From NCBI GenBank assembly GCA_019912395.1, contig JAIOIH010000087.1, forward strand, positions 1 through 64,000: a DNA stretch of 64,000 nt, given 5' to 3'. The position numbers and the translations under genes are program-made. Origin of the DNA: Flavobacteriales bacterium. GTDB lineage: Bacteria; Bacteroidota; Bacteroidia; Flavobacteriales_F; PHOS-HE28. Shown here piece by piece: positions 17,966-27,765 of the stretch. The notes under the pieces were generated by a model. It made no database searches. It worked only from the letters and a program-made list of their open reading frames with translations, and had not been told where the DNA came from. How positions within the stretch are numbered: position 1 is the stretch's first letter; the number at the start of each line of letters is the position of its first letter.

Positions 17966-18982
17966 TCACGGCATCACCACCAAACGCCCGGTGTACAAAG
18001 TTGCCCCCGCTGCGGTGGCTGATGTGCCCTGAGGCTGAGATGGCTGAGGCCCTCGAAGCCCCGAAGCCACCTGCACCACATACGCCCCCGCCGCCAGCGT
18101 TCCCGCAGGGAGGGTATACCGCTCCGCACCCGCAGGCCAAGCCGCTTGCCACACGACGCGCCCGCTGGCATCGTGTACCTCTACCTGCGCGTTGCTCGCA
18201 GGCATGTCCATGGAAAGTACCGTGCCGCTCGCCGTGGGGTTGGGTGCCATGGCCAAGGGGCGCACAGCCTCCACCTCGTGTATGCCCACTACGCCAGATC
18301 GGAAAACCACGTCATCAATGTGGTATCGCCCCGGACTGAGCCAGGATCCAGATTGTGCTATAAACCTTACGGCACCAAGGATGTTTGGGGCGGACGTGCC
18401 ACTGGGCATGGTGTCGAACTCCCATGAACCTATTTGTGTGTTGTCGATGCTCAATGTGGCCAACCTCGAATCCAGATCAATGCCAATGGTGACCGTGAAC
18501 CAAGTGTTGCGCGGATAATTACCTGTGAAGACCTCTCCGTTGGCGTAGACCTCGATGGGGCCTTGCGATGAGGTGCCAGCCGGGTAGAAGGCGAAAATAG
18601 CGGCCGGTGCTGCCGAAGGAATGTCCTCGGTATGCAAAAGAGTAATCAACGCACCACCATCATCATGGACATTCATGCTCCAACTCAATACGTAACTACC
18701 AGCAAGGTGATAGCCTAAAAGCAGAGCCACATCCCGGGGTGCGCTGATGTTGGCAACGACAGATTGTATGAATGACAAGCTGTTGGGGATGCTTTGGCTC
18801 AGACTGTCTTGGATAGGCGCATCCTCCGTGGGGCCGGGCGGGTCGCTCCAGGTGCGCCAGTGTACTGGATCGACCGCAGCGATCTTTTGGCCGACTTCAA
18901 TGCCGTCAAAATTCTGCGAATAGATCACTTGGCCTATTACCGTGAAAGGCAGGATGGCAAGGAGGAGCAAAGCCGATCTCAT
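17966..18982 (-). CDS. T9SS cargo protein with LamG-like domain (third gene of complete module)
   Basis: A 338-residue exported protein, paralogue of the 330-residue protein at 15093. Signal peptide (MRSALLLLAILPFTVIGQ), LamG-like jelly-roll (about 20-230, VIYSQNFDGIEVGQ, NTWFTVTIGIDLDSR), T9SS type A domain (about 240-338, MAPNPTASG, GAYVVQVA, GRLVVMP). Its sorting domain contains a repeat-derived insert RGPQPSQPQ. Start overlaps the upstream stop (ATGA, 18979-18982). No catalytic residues are apparent; carbohydrate or protein binding is the likeliest role by fold only. Confidence 0.85.
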   Translation of the reverse strand: MRSALLLLAILPFTVIGQVIYSQNFDGIEVGQKIAAVDPVHWRTWSDPPGPTEDAPIQDSLSQSIPNSLSFIQSVVANISAPRDVALLLGYHLAGSYVLSWSMNVHDDGGALITLLHTEDIPSAAPAAIFAFYPAGTSSQGPIEVYANGEVFTGNYPRNTWFTVTIGIDLDSRLATLSIDNTQIGSWEFDTMPSGTSAPNILGAVRFIAQSGSWLSPGRYHIDDVVFRSGVVGIHEVEAVRPLAMAPNPTASGTVLSMDMPASNAQVEVHDASGRVVWQAAWPAGAERYTLPAGTLAAGAYVVQVASGLRGPQPSQPQGTSATAAGATLYTGRLVVMP

Positions 18983-20517
18983 TGTACAAAAAGCTTGGCA
19001 CCGGTGAGGATGCGATGCGCATCACTGATATGCGCACTGTAGAAACCCGCAGGTTGACCCGTCAGGTCCAATGTGATGTCCTGTGCCAATTGCCCGCCAA
19101 GGTTCCGGTTGACCACCAAGCGGCCCCGTGCATCGTACACTTGGAGTTGCAAATGCCCCTCCAAGTGCAAGCCTTCCGGAAGGTCCAGCGCCAAGTTGAT
19201 GCGACCCGTGCCCGGATTGGGCCAAGCCCGCAGCGCATGTTCCAGCCCGTATGCGATCTCATTGATGCCCACATATTGGCAACCGGGGACCAAGCAGCCC
19301 TCGGCATCCAATTTCAGCAGCCACATGTTCACGTCGCTATAGGGGGGGACCGTGTCTCCGTTCCAGGTCTCGCCAGTGAGCACCATGCCCCCGTCACTTG
19401 TAGGTTCTATGTCCCATGGGATTTCAGGGAATGCGGTTGGATTGACCACATTGCCAAAGTGTGCATAATCCCGCCGCCAAAGGGAATCGCCGTCTGCCGT
19501 GAAACGGTAGATAACCGCCCGGTTCCATGCAAGTTGTTGGATGGGGCCACAGACGATAAATGTGCTGTCGCTGTCTTGGTAGCCGTCGGTGAAGAACGCT
19601 TTGGTATAGGAAGTCGGTTTGCCCTTCAGCCCGCTGTACTGCCATTGCAACGTGCCGTCATCGGAATACATCGCCAAGTACATGGTGTTATCATAAGGTT
19701 CGCCGGGAGGGGGAAGAATATAGGATTGCCATTCACCCATGCAAAGCAACTTGTCTCCGAAGACATGCTTTACGCCCCACCAATTACCCTTTGGCTTGGG
19801 CTGATAAGCATGCCACAACTCGTCGCCCATGCTGTCGATCTTGAGCAGATAACCCTTTCCGTTACCAATGTCCCTACTCTTCCCTCCCAAATACATGTTT
19901 CCTTGGTCATCGACATCCAAGGTCATGGGCATGTCTAGGGTAGGGTCTAGGCGAAAAAGTTCAATGTTTGCCGAAGTATCCGTACGCATGACGTAGCCAT
20001 TGTTGCCCAAAAGCACACCTGAAGCTTCTAAGCCAGTGAAATAGAAATGATCGCCTTTAGCTATGGCCTTGACCGCAGATGCAAAAGTGTCCGATAGAAG
20101 AGGTTTGGTCCAGAGGGTATCCCCAAATGCATTGAATCGAACTGCAAAGACGGTATCCACAGGTTCGCCGCCGCTGAATGTAGTTTGGCCAGCAACAAAC
20201 CCACCACTGGGAATTGTGCCTATCGGGTCTTGGCTTCCGAATCCCTCGAAACGAGGACGATGCAAGTAGTATTCATCTACGAACAATCCCGCTTCATTGA
20301 AGATAGAAATGCTACAATCCTGATTAACGGTATCCAGTTCAGTTTGTGATCCGAAGACAATATACCCGTCGTGTATTTCCCGCACAGAATATCCTACGGC
20401 GAAACCGCTGGACACATTGGAATGGACAATGTCGAAGGTCGTTTGGGCAAAGGATTGAAGGCCCCCCAAAGAGAGGCTGGCCAAAATGGCCAGCCTCATT
20501 GCTTGGGTCGCGATCAT
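18979..20517 (-). CDS. T9SS cargo protein, propeller-like (second gene of complete module)
   Basis: A 512-residue exported protein with signal peptide (about 1-24, LGGLQSFAQ), a central region with repeated motifs (VFAVRFNAFGDTLWTKPLL, GYLLKIDSMGDELW, FTADGDSLWRR) compatible with a beta-propeller, and a T9SS type A domain (about 425-512, RAWPNPGTGR, PAGFYSAHI). Paralogue of the gene at 16082. It overlaps both neighbours by 4 bp (ATGA), so the three genes of the module are translationally coupled and probably made in fixed ratio. Function unknown. Confidence 0.87.
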   Translation of the reverse strand: MIATQAMRLAILASLSLGGLQSFAQTTFDIVHSNVSSGFAVGYSVREIHDGYIVFGSQTELDTVNQDCSISIFNEAGLFVDEYYLHRPRFEGFGSQDPIGTIPSGGFVAGQTTFSGGEPVDTVFAVRFNAFGDTLWTKPLLSDTFASAVKAIAKGDHFYFTGLEASGVLLGNNGYVMRTDTSANIELFRLDPTLDMPMTLDVDDQGNMYLGGKSRDIGNGKGYLLKIDSMGDELWHAYQPKPKGNWWGVKHVFGDKLLCMGEWQSYILPPPGEPYDNTMYLAMYSDDGTLQWQYSGLKGKPTSYTKAFFTDGYQDSDSTFIVCGPIQQLAWNRAVIYRFTADGDSLWRRDYAHFGNVVNPTAFPEIPWDIEPTSDGGMVLTGETWNGDTVPPYSDVNMWLLKLDAEGCLVPGCQYVGINEIAYGLEHALRAWPNPGTGRINLALDLPEGLHLEGHLQLQVYDARGRLVVNRNLGGQLAQDITLDLTGQPAGFYSAHISDAHRILTGAKLFVQ

Positions 20518-23500
20518 CTTACGATGGAGAAGGAAACGGAAAGTCCACTACCGTTCAAGTAGACCTTGTAAAGCCCGGCTGGCAGTTTGCTCAGGTCCAA
20601 GCGGCTCACGCCGTTCTCCTCGGCTTGATGCACCAAGAGGATGCGTCCTTGAGCATCCATGATCTGGATCTCATCGCCCTTCTGTTCCACCGGCCATGTG
20701 AGGTAGGCCTCGGTACTGGCGGGGTTGGGGTAGAGGGCCAGCGCAGGCCGTGCTTTGGTTGCGACCGAGGTTGCGGGTACTAGTCTTGGTGCGGGTCCTT
20801 CCCGGGGGAATTGCACCTCTGGCACGTATTCGGTGAAATGGTGGCTAAATAATATCCCACCGGCCATGGCGGCCCCGGCACCGCCGGCACGCATGTGCTG
20901 GTCCAGTACATCCACTTCGCTACCGGTCAATTGGTCCCATTGCCCGTCGTGGTCGGCCCCGGCTTTCCACAGGTCGGTATACGTTTGCCAGCCGTTGAGT
21001 CTTTCCGCCGGGCCGGTCAGTTCCGTTTCGGCCGCGCTCCAATCCCCGTCGGAGATGTACATGGCCGTTCGGACCTGTGTGTAGTCCGGATCGGTGTCCG
21101 TTGCCAGTAGCAAACGCAGGCTGTCCACACCTCCTTCGTAGGTGCTGTCAGTTCCATACATGTAGCCGAGCGAGGCCAATGCTTGCGCCTTCTCCCTCCG
21201 GCGCTGCTCGATCTCCTGTTCCATCAACTGTTTCCAATCGGCCCCGGACCCCTCTTGGGCATCGTCCACCACGCCGAAATAGAAGGGACTGAGCAGTTCC
21301 TTTGCCAGGGAGATCACTCCGGGGTTCAGTTTCACATTGGCTACCAGCACTTGGGTGAGGTGCCACGGGTCCATGGCGGGTTCCCGTTTCAACATGGTCA
21401 CCATCACCTCGTCGCTCAACGGGCTATTGGCCAACAGGGTATTGCGCAACGTGCTGCTGGGCAAGGGAGGCTCCTGCTTGATGAGCAGATCGATCAGGTC
21501 CGGCTTTTCCCCGGCATCCAAATTTCCGTTGTAGGCATCTAGCGCGGCGTCCAGTTGGCTCTTCGCCAAGTGGTATATTAATACATCGCCCGGTATGGTG
21601 TGCTCATGGTCCAATAACCCGTCTCCGCAGGCTCCGTTCGCGGTCCATATACCACCACCATCACTGGTTCCTACTGGAATGTCAGCAAAATCCGGCCATT
21701 CGCATTGCACATCGCAAACTGGGTCATCGTTGCGGAACACATTGAGGTGCATGTCATTGTACCAGCCTTGCACGTGGTTCCAAGCGGGGTCAAGGTTCCA
21801 GTCCCAGGAATTGGTGCAATTGGCCGTTGTGAGGAAGCGGTTTCCGGAAAGCTGCTGGTTCGGATAACCTTGGTCCGGCTTAATGATGCTGGATTCCAGC
21901 AGGGCGATGTCGTAGATGTTGTCCGTGAAATCACCACAGAAAAGGCTCAGGCCGGCGTCGATCTTACCATAACCACCGTTGCGGTGAATGTCCTTCACGA
22001 TGGAACCTGCATACAATCCGGTGAAGGTGTTGTTGTAGATCTGGTTGTCGGTGTAAACCCAGCTATTGGGGTCCAGCAGGGGTGAAATGCCCTTGAAATA
22101 GATACCCACGTTCTGGCTGTTCCCATCTCCGGTGAACGTGTTCCGTTCAATGGTATACCCTTGGGGCTGCCAGAGGTACATGCCGACGGATGGGATCATC
22201 GTGTTGCCATCCCCAGGCACGTCAAACTGGTTGTTGGTATAGCGCGAATAGCTCGTGGCCAAGTCATGGATGCCCCATACGTTGCGGGTGAAGTGTACGT
22301 TGTTCACCGTAGAGGGTGCCAAAGCACCCGCAACATTGACCACGCCATAGGTCAGATTGTCGATCGTGCCACCGTTCACGTTCACTTGCCCGTTGAATGC
22401 CAGTACACCGATCCCGTTCATCAATGCCGGGTCCCCGGATTGGTTCAGGAAGCTGCAGTTGTTAAAGTAGACGATCCGGGTGTTGCTGATGAGGGCATTT
22501 GCGTAGGGAGGGGCCAGGTCCGGCCTGTCTGTGTCGGTGATGAAGGTGGTGGTGGTGAAGGAAGAGTGCTGGGAATTCGGGTAGTTGGCGATGCGAACCC
22601 CGGTAAGGCAGTTCTTGATGGTGCTGGAGTAGGCACGAACGATGCCGCCGGCATATCCGCCCGCCGGATAATTGCCACTTTCCCTCTCGCACCACACGCC
22701 CACTACCGCGTTGGCCACGGTGGTGTTGGCGAGGTACAGGTAACCTTGAGCACCGTTGACCATAGGGAATTGGCTCGCCGTGGTGTTGCCCTCCACGCGG
22801 ATACCGGGCCAGCGCCTGGGTTCGCAATTTTCATCCAATGTGCCCTGTAGAAGGCAGTTGGTGAACTTCACGAATGCGCCACGTTCTATTATCAAACGTG
22901 CGGTAGGAGCGAACCGCCAGTCCATGTCCTGCACATAAAGCCGGGCCCCGGTATGGACGATGTAATCCTGCTCGAAGTAGGCATGGCCAACGAAGCCCGT
23001 GCTACCCGGAGGCGCCGGGCACAGGATCGGGTCCGTAAGTTCATTGTCGTCCGGGGTCCACGGATCGGCCTGTGTAGTGGTTCCGCTGAAGTCATTGAGA
23101 TGGCTGGCCTCCGGGATCCTCTCATTATCCTGGCAGCATTCCTGCCGTTGCAGGTTCGGTATCTGCTGGTCGCGGTAGTTCTGTTTGTCCATCAGGTACT
23201 GGTTCCACCCCGGTGTTTCCGCAGTGGACAAAATGGAGTTCGGAGGCGGTGCCAACGGGGTCGTCCCGGCGGAAACCGATGCGGTCCAGGTGAAGGTGGG
23301 GGATCCCGGATTTTCAATGTCGTTCAGGCAGCCGATGCCACTGGCGGACGGGAAGTACATGGACCAACCAACACCCCCGGGACCTTTGTTGCAGGCGATC
23401 TGTCCATATCCGAACGCGTTCATGCCGGAAAGCCCCAATTGGGCCACCAGGTCATGTACCGTGTAGGAGGCGTCCAGCATGTCGATGTAGCCAATGTAGG

Positions 23501-24583
23501 GTACTGATGCTTGGGCGAAATACAGGTAGCGTCCGCTGGGGCTGAAGGCAAGGCCATGTACGGTGCCGGCGCCCTGATGGCTGGAGGTGAGGTCGGTATT
23601 GATGGAGGCGAGCACTTGGTCGGTGACCTGTATGCCGGTGAAGGTGACCTGGGAGATCTCGATGGATATATTGTTTGGATCGTTGAGGGGGTACGCATGG
23701 TTGTTCACTGTACGGGCCAAACGCACCACCCCGTCGGTGCTTCCCTTGGAAACGGCATTTGCACCGGACCAGACGAGCACATCGTCGTCAGGGGAATTTC
23801 CAAAGGACCGGAACCACTGCAAGGGGGCAATGCCTTGGTTGCTGATGCTGCCATATTTATAATAGCTCGCCGTTTCCACGAAAAGGGTACGGGGTTCCGC
23901 GTTCGCCGGGCCGTCCAACAGGCACAGGTGGGCATTCTTTGAGCGGGTCGCGGTGGTCCCGGTGCTTCCCAATACGCAGGTGCAGGCCAAGTCCACTTGC
24001 GGGGTCGTTATCCCCAAGCTGTAAGCTTGCATTTGGTCCGCCATGTTCGGTACGGCCTGGTCCACATCGGCAAGGTCCCACACTGCTCCTTTGCGGTCGG
24101 GGTAGTACAGGCTGGGTTTGGAAAGGTCAAGGACGGAATAGCCCAGCGAGTTGTATTCGCCCACCGTGTTCCCACCGATGATGAAGTACTTGTCGCAGGT
24201 GCCCGGCATGGGGGTTATCAAGATCTCCTGCAATCCTTTCACCAAGCAGTTGCGGCAATTCTGGGGGTCGGCGTCATTGTCCGCCATCAGGTATCCGGCC
24301 TGGTCGTAGATGTTACCGTCCACCACAAAGAAAAGCAGCTTGCCGGTTTCATCGTACTGCGCGTTCTGGGAGTATTGCGCCGGTGTGCCGGTATAATCAT
24401 TACCCGTAGGCAGGCTACATGCGGACATCGGACCTTGGGGGTCGTTGAAGTCCAACAGCTGTCCGCCGTTGCTCCAGAGATTATCTTGAGCCATCAGCAA
24501 ACCCGCGCCCACCAAGGGGTTCAGCGGGGGGGGGCTAGGAAAGCCGCTACCAGTAAGCCTTTCAGAAGGTTGTGCGTTTTCAT
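20514..24583 (-). CDS. Giant T9SS beta-helix surface protein, apparent frameshift in a 9-C tract of the signal peptide
   Basis: An exported protein of about 1,355 residues. The main frame is open from 24656 to 20514, but a convincing leader starts at ATG 24581-24583 in another frame: MKTHNLLKGLLVAAFLA, then a run of nine C (24526-24534) and, after eight of its bases, CGC TGA. One extra C gives AFLAPPPLNPLVGAGLLMAQ joined to the long frame, with a plausible signal-peptidase site after MAQ. So the gene as read is off by one base. Domains: an N-terminal propeller-like part (about 40-480), right-handed parallel beta-helix repeats (about 560-950), a helical part, and a T9SS type A domain in the last ~80 residues (LYPNPASTE). 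Either a sequencing error or phase variation explains the tract. First gene of the coupled module. Confidence 0.8.
24526..24534 (-). repeat. Poly-C tract at the signal peptide of the giant T9SS gene
   Basis: Nine consecutive G on the given strand (C on the coding strand). Seven or ten C restore one frame from ATG 24583 to the stop at 20514; nine give a stop at codon 21. Position, length and effect resemble contingency loci. Confidence 0.85.
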
Positions 24584-24861
24584 TTGAGGGTTTGGTTTTG
24601 GGGTATGACAATGCTATGACAGAATGAAGCCCACAAATGTTATTAGGGTGCAGCATGATTTTTGCTGCGGTTCTTAGAGTGCTCTCATAATTATTCCAAA
24701 ATACCGAGCTGGGTATTGCATGTCTGGAGCTGGCACGATATTTAGTGGATCGTCCAAAAAATAGTTTTCAACAGCTGCTCTTTGCTGAAGCAAGCTCCCC
24801 TTTTCGGGGGATGAAGTGCGGCTGTATTAGTGGATCACGGTCGGCGGAAGATGCTGGTCCT
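24584..24861. other. Spacer with possible IS630 transposase remnant
   Basis: Upstream of the giant gene. The leader before ATG 24583 is A/C-rich (CAAAACCAAACCCTCAA). On the minus strand, 24741-24780 reads LLKTIFWTIH then stop, resembling the transposase end TAKHYWTIL of the IS at 57261 and sharing GGATCGTCCAA. The 10-mer TTAGTGGATC occurs at 24742-24751 and 24827-24836. No gene is apparent. Confidence 0.4.
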
Positions 24862-26133
24862 CTAATTTTCTGATCGTCTGATCGTCTGGTCCCCAAACAT
24901 CCTTCGCAGTCGCCGCCCATCCGCCCCATTCGGCCACAGGTCCATGAAGGAGGAACCCGTAATGCGCATGAACGCGATGGTCTGGTACACCGCATTGATG
25001 CAGTAGGCGAGCGTGGCGGTTATGGCCGCGCCTTCAAGCCCGAACACCGGGATCAATGTCAGACCTGCCGCGATCGTTACCACGAGTCCCAGCCCGGAGC
25101 CGATCACGTTATGGATGTTCCGCGCCGTGCCGCTGAAGAAATGGCTGTATGCCTGCGAAGCCGCCATGCTGAGGATCCCCGGGATCAGCAGGGCGATCAA
25201 CGGGGAAATGCCCACTACTTCCGGACCAAAGACCCACTGGAAGACGGATGACGGAAGGAGCACCAGCACCGCGACAACGGCGGTGGCAAAGGCCATGGAG
25301 GTCTTGAGGAAGGTGAGCGTCAACAGCCGTTGTCCTTCCATTCCTTCCGTGTTGCTGATCTTGCTGTAAAGCACTACGGCCAAGCTCTTCGGCACCAACC
25401 AAGCGCCTTCCGCCAGTTGGTTGGCGACGGTGTAGATCCCCAACGCCGCAGTGTTCTGGAATTTCTCGATCAGCCAGTACGCCAATCGATAGTTCATCAG
25501 TTGCATGCCATTGGCCATTTGCACGTATGCGCCTTGGCGCACCAGCAAACGCAACACCTTCACGGGTGGCGCAGCATGTACGGCTACGTTCCTGCGCATG
25601 GCGGCGATGCTCAGCACCAGCGCAACCGCAATGGACAAGTACGAGGCCGTGATGAACACATGGGCATCGGCTCCGGGATCGCGGGCGAGAAAGGCAAAAG
25701 CCGCCACCAGCACCAGCGCTTGCACCACAGCGATCAGGTTGTTCGCCCGGATCCGCTGCTGGCCGATGAGCACGCTGAGGTGTATGGCGTGGACCCCTTG
25801 CAGGAAGGCCAGCACGGCCACAGGCCCGGCGTAGCCTTCCGGCACCAGTGCGAAGAGCTCCACGATGCCATAGCCGGCCACCGCCGCGATCACGGCCCAG
25901 AGGTAGCACGGCCGCAACAAGCGACCCAGCGCCACGCGGGGCACCAAGTACACCAAGGCACTTCCCCCAACCAGGTCCATGCCCAAGCGTACCAAGGTGA
26001 TCCCCAGCACGATCAAGCCGATGGTGCCCAGCCCCGTGGCACCCAGCCGATGCCCGGCGATCACCGCTACCAGCAAGCCCATCGCCGTGGTGATGATGCG
26101 TGCCGCAATGGTGCCGGAGATCGCCTTCAACAT
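24862..26133 (-). CDS. Polysaccharide flippase (Wzx/MATE-like)
   Basis: A 423-residue multi-pass membrane protein with about twelve hydrophobic segments spread along the length. The N-terminus (SGTIAARIITTAMGLLVAVI, GATGLGTIGLIVLGI) and overall pattern are those of O-antigen/oligosaccharide flippases, which move lipid-linked glycans across the inner membrane. It is the third gene of a glycan operon, 3 bp after the formyltransferase-like gene. Its last codons (QTIRRSEN) and stop come from an 18-bp dispersed repeat (24865-24882), so the native C-terminus was probably replaced. Confidence 0.85.
   Translation of the reverse strand: MLKAISGTIAARIITTAMGLLVAVIAGHRLGATGLGTIGLIVLGITLVRLGMDLVGGSALVYLVPRVALGRLLRPCYLWAVIAAVAGYGIVELFALVPEGYAGPVAVLAFLQGVHAIHLSVLIGQQRIRANNLIAVVQALVLVAAFAFLARDPGADAHVFITASYLSIAVALVLSIAAMRRNVAVHAAPPVKVLRLLVRQGAYVQMANGMQLMNYRLAYWLIEKFQNTAALGIYTVANQLAEGAWLVPKSLAVVLYSKISNTEGMEGQRLLTLTFLKTSMAFATAVVAVLVLLPSSVFQWVFGPEVVGISPLIALLIPGILSMAASQAYSHFFSGTARNIHNVIGSGLGLVVTIAAGLTLIPVFGLEGAAITATLAYCINAVYQTIAFMRITGSSFMDLWPNGADGRRLRRMFGDQTIRRSEN
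24865..24882. repeat. 18-bp dispersed repeat, copy 2
   Basis: Identical to 15072-15089 and followed by a further partial CGTCTG unit. Here it encodes the last residues of the flippase. Confidence 0.75.
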
Positions 26134-26136
26134 GCT

Positions 26137-27765
26137 TCACTGGTGATCACGAACGCTTTTCGTTCCCCGCTTTTTCGATGCCTTGTTGCCGGCCTTGCGC
26201 TTGGTTTTTCCGGTAGGGGAACGCATGCCATCCACCAATGTGATGTCGCCCACCTTGCTGAGCGTGCGGAGGCCATGCGACCAAGGTCCCTTCAAGGGCT
26301 CGATGTACTTCACGGGTTCTTCGTGGAAGCGCGTGGGGGAGAGTTCGGTTACGTGGTTCAGCGCGATGCGGCCGCCGGGGGAAATGCTGCCGTCGCGGGC
26401 AGGACGCCACAGTTGCCCTTCGTACCGAAAGGGCGTGCCGGCAGGGCGGGAGGAGGCCAGGTCCACTTTGATCGGATTGAGCAGGTGGGCGGTGTACGGA
26501 CCCTCCAGGCGGTCGGCATGATAGGCACAGAGCATCGCGTCCTCCAGCGGGGCGAGCGTGCCGAACAGCCACCACCGCCCGTCATGCTCGAAAAGCGTCG
26601 GCGAGTACAGCCCTTCTTGGAGCAAGGTGGAGACAAAGGTCAACGAGGAACGGTCCTCATCGAGCAAATAGAGGTCCACCCGACCGGTGGACACTTGTTC
26701 GGGCACGGCAAGGATGGCCCCCCCCTGTTCCACGATGAACGGATAGGAAAGGGAGCCGTCGCTTTCCAACACCGTCCGCGACCGCTTCAGGTTGTTGTCC
26801 TTCTTCGGGCGCAGCCGCCCGATAAGGCCCTTGCCCATCTTCAGGTCGAATTTCTCGTACAGCACGTTCAGCCTTCCTTGGTCCACCAGGCCGAACGGAG
26901 TGGAACGGTACTGTCCGGCGGCAGGCGGGGGCAGCCAGCGTACGTTCAGGCTGGGCTCATCCTTAAGCAGCGTGCCCACCGGGTGGGGAAGCACGCCGAT
27001 GTTCCATTCCTCGCTTGTGCTTTCCGCAGAGGCCTTTGCCAGCCGCTTGCCCGCCCCTTGCTTCAGCAGCACGCGGAGCATTTCAACATTGCCCGGCTGG
27101 CGGTTGGCGCGGGCGATCGGTCCGGCATCCGCACCAGCAGCAGCATCCGCGTCGCCTGCGAGCAGGGCTCGGCAGACCTGGGCGGGCCAGAGGGAGCAGC
27201 AGAGGAGCACACCACCGGCCGTCGCATCGATCGATCCAAGGAAGGTGGGGAAGCGACCGCTCCGGAGAACGGATCCGCCAGCCTCGGTGAGCCGCACCAG
27301 CTTGGCCACAGTGCTGCGGGAATCGTGGAACGCTTCCCACAAACCGGGCACGCCCTGCACCTGTCCGGTGGTATCGCCATGGTGGATCCGCCAGACACCC
27401 GAACGAGGGAGTTGCAACAGTGGTGCAGGGAGTTCCCCGGCGGTGAATTGAAGCAATATGTCCAGGCGGTACGGTTCCAGTTCTTGCAAAAGGTCAGCCT
27501 CGGACCGGTCGGTTGCTTTTATTCGGTGTAGTCCCTCGAGCACAGCAGCGCCGTCCTCCATGCGCAGTGCCGAGGTGCGCGAGGGGCGTTGCAGCCACCA
27601 TCGGTAGAGGATGGAAGTGTTGCCTCTCGAAGGGGGCCTCGTCTCCAGCACCAAGGTGAGTTCCACCCCGGTGACGCGCTGGAGTTCGCGCACACATTCG
27701 GCCTGCCAATGGAGCAGTTGCGGACCATGGCAGACGATGCCGATGCGAAGGACCCGTTCAGCCAT
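26137..27765 (-). CDS. Formyltransferase-like / GIPC-transferase-type beta-propeller fusion protein
   Basis: A 542-residue protein that appears to join two domains. Residues about 1-240 resemble formyltransferase-like proteins (RIGIVCHGPQLLHWQAECV, LLQFTAGELPAPLLQLPRSG, VWRIHHGDT, GVPGLWEAFHD, GGSVLRSGRFPT). Residues about 255-520 resemble the N-terminal five-bladed propeller of glucosamine inositolphosphorylceramide transferase-type proteins (YPFIVEQGGAILAVPE, GLYSPTLFEHDGRWWLFGT, NPIKVDLASSRPAGTPF, RIALNHVTELSPTRF). A basic tail (KTKRKAGNKASKKRGTK) ends it. Between GT4 and flippase genes, it likely modifies or assembles a surface glycan. The GT4 gene overlaps its start by 8 bp. Assignments are from memory of motifs. 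Confidence 0.65.
   Translation of the reverse strand: MAERVLRIGIVCHGPQLLHWQAECVRELQRVTGVELTLVLETRPPSRGNTSILYRWWLQRPSRTSALRMEDGAAVLEGLHRIKATDRSEADLLQELEPYRLDILLQFTAGELPAPLLQLPRSGVWRIHHGDTTGQVQGVPGLWEAFHDSRSTVAKLVRLTEAGGSVLRSGRFPTFLGSIDATAGGVLLCCSLWPAQVCRALLAGDADAAAGADAGPIARANRQPGNVEMLRVLLKQGAGKRLAKASAESTSEEWNIGVLPHPVGTLLKDEPSLNVRWLPPPAAGQYRSTPFGLVDQGRLNVLYEKFDLKMGKGLIGRLRPKKDNNLKRSRTVLESDGSLSYPFIVEQGGAILAVPEQVSTGRVDLYLLDEDRSSLTFVSTLLQEGLYSPTLFEHDGRWWLFGTLAPLEDAMLCAYHADRLEGPYTAHLLNPIKVDLASSRPAGTPFRYEGQLWRPARDGSISPGGRIALNHVTELSPTRFHEEPVKYIEPLKGPWSHGLRTLSKVGDITLVDGMRSPTGKTKRKAGNKASKKRGTKSVRDHQ

Larger units (their letters stand above)
15093..20736 (-). repeat. Tandem duplication of a coupled T9SS cargo module
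   Basis: Two successive ~2.8-kb units: about 15093-17824 and 17966-20736. Each holds, in transcription order, the 3' end of a parallel beta-helix protein gene, a ~510-residue cargo gene and a ~335-residue cargo gene, joined by ATGA overlaps. Similarity stops abruptly at the right edge after the shared GGGGTTGGGGTAGAGG (ends near 17824 and 20736). The first gene is complete only in the promoter-proximal unit, so the distal unit looks like a partial duplicate. Confidence 0.85.

Noticed and set aside
25330-27531. 733-codon plus-strand frame over the glycan operon
   Set aside because: Antisense to flippase and formyltransferase-like genes that carry clear family motifs; Gln/His/Arg-rich without any domain.
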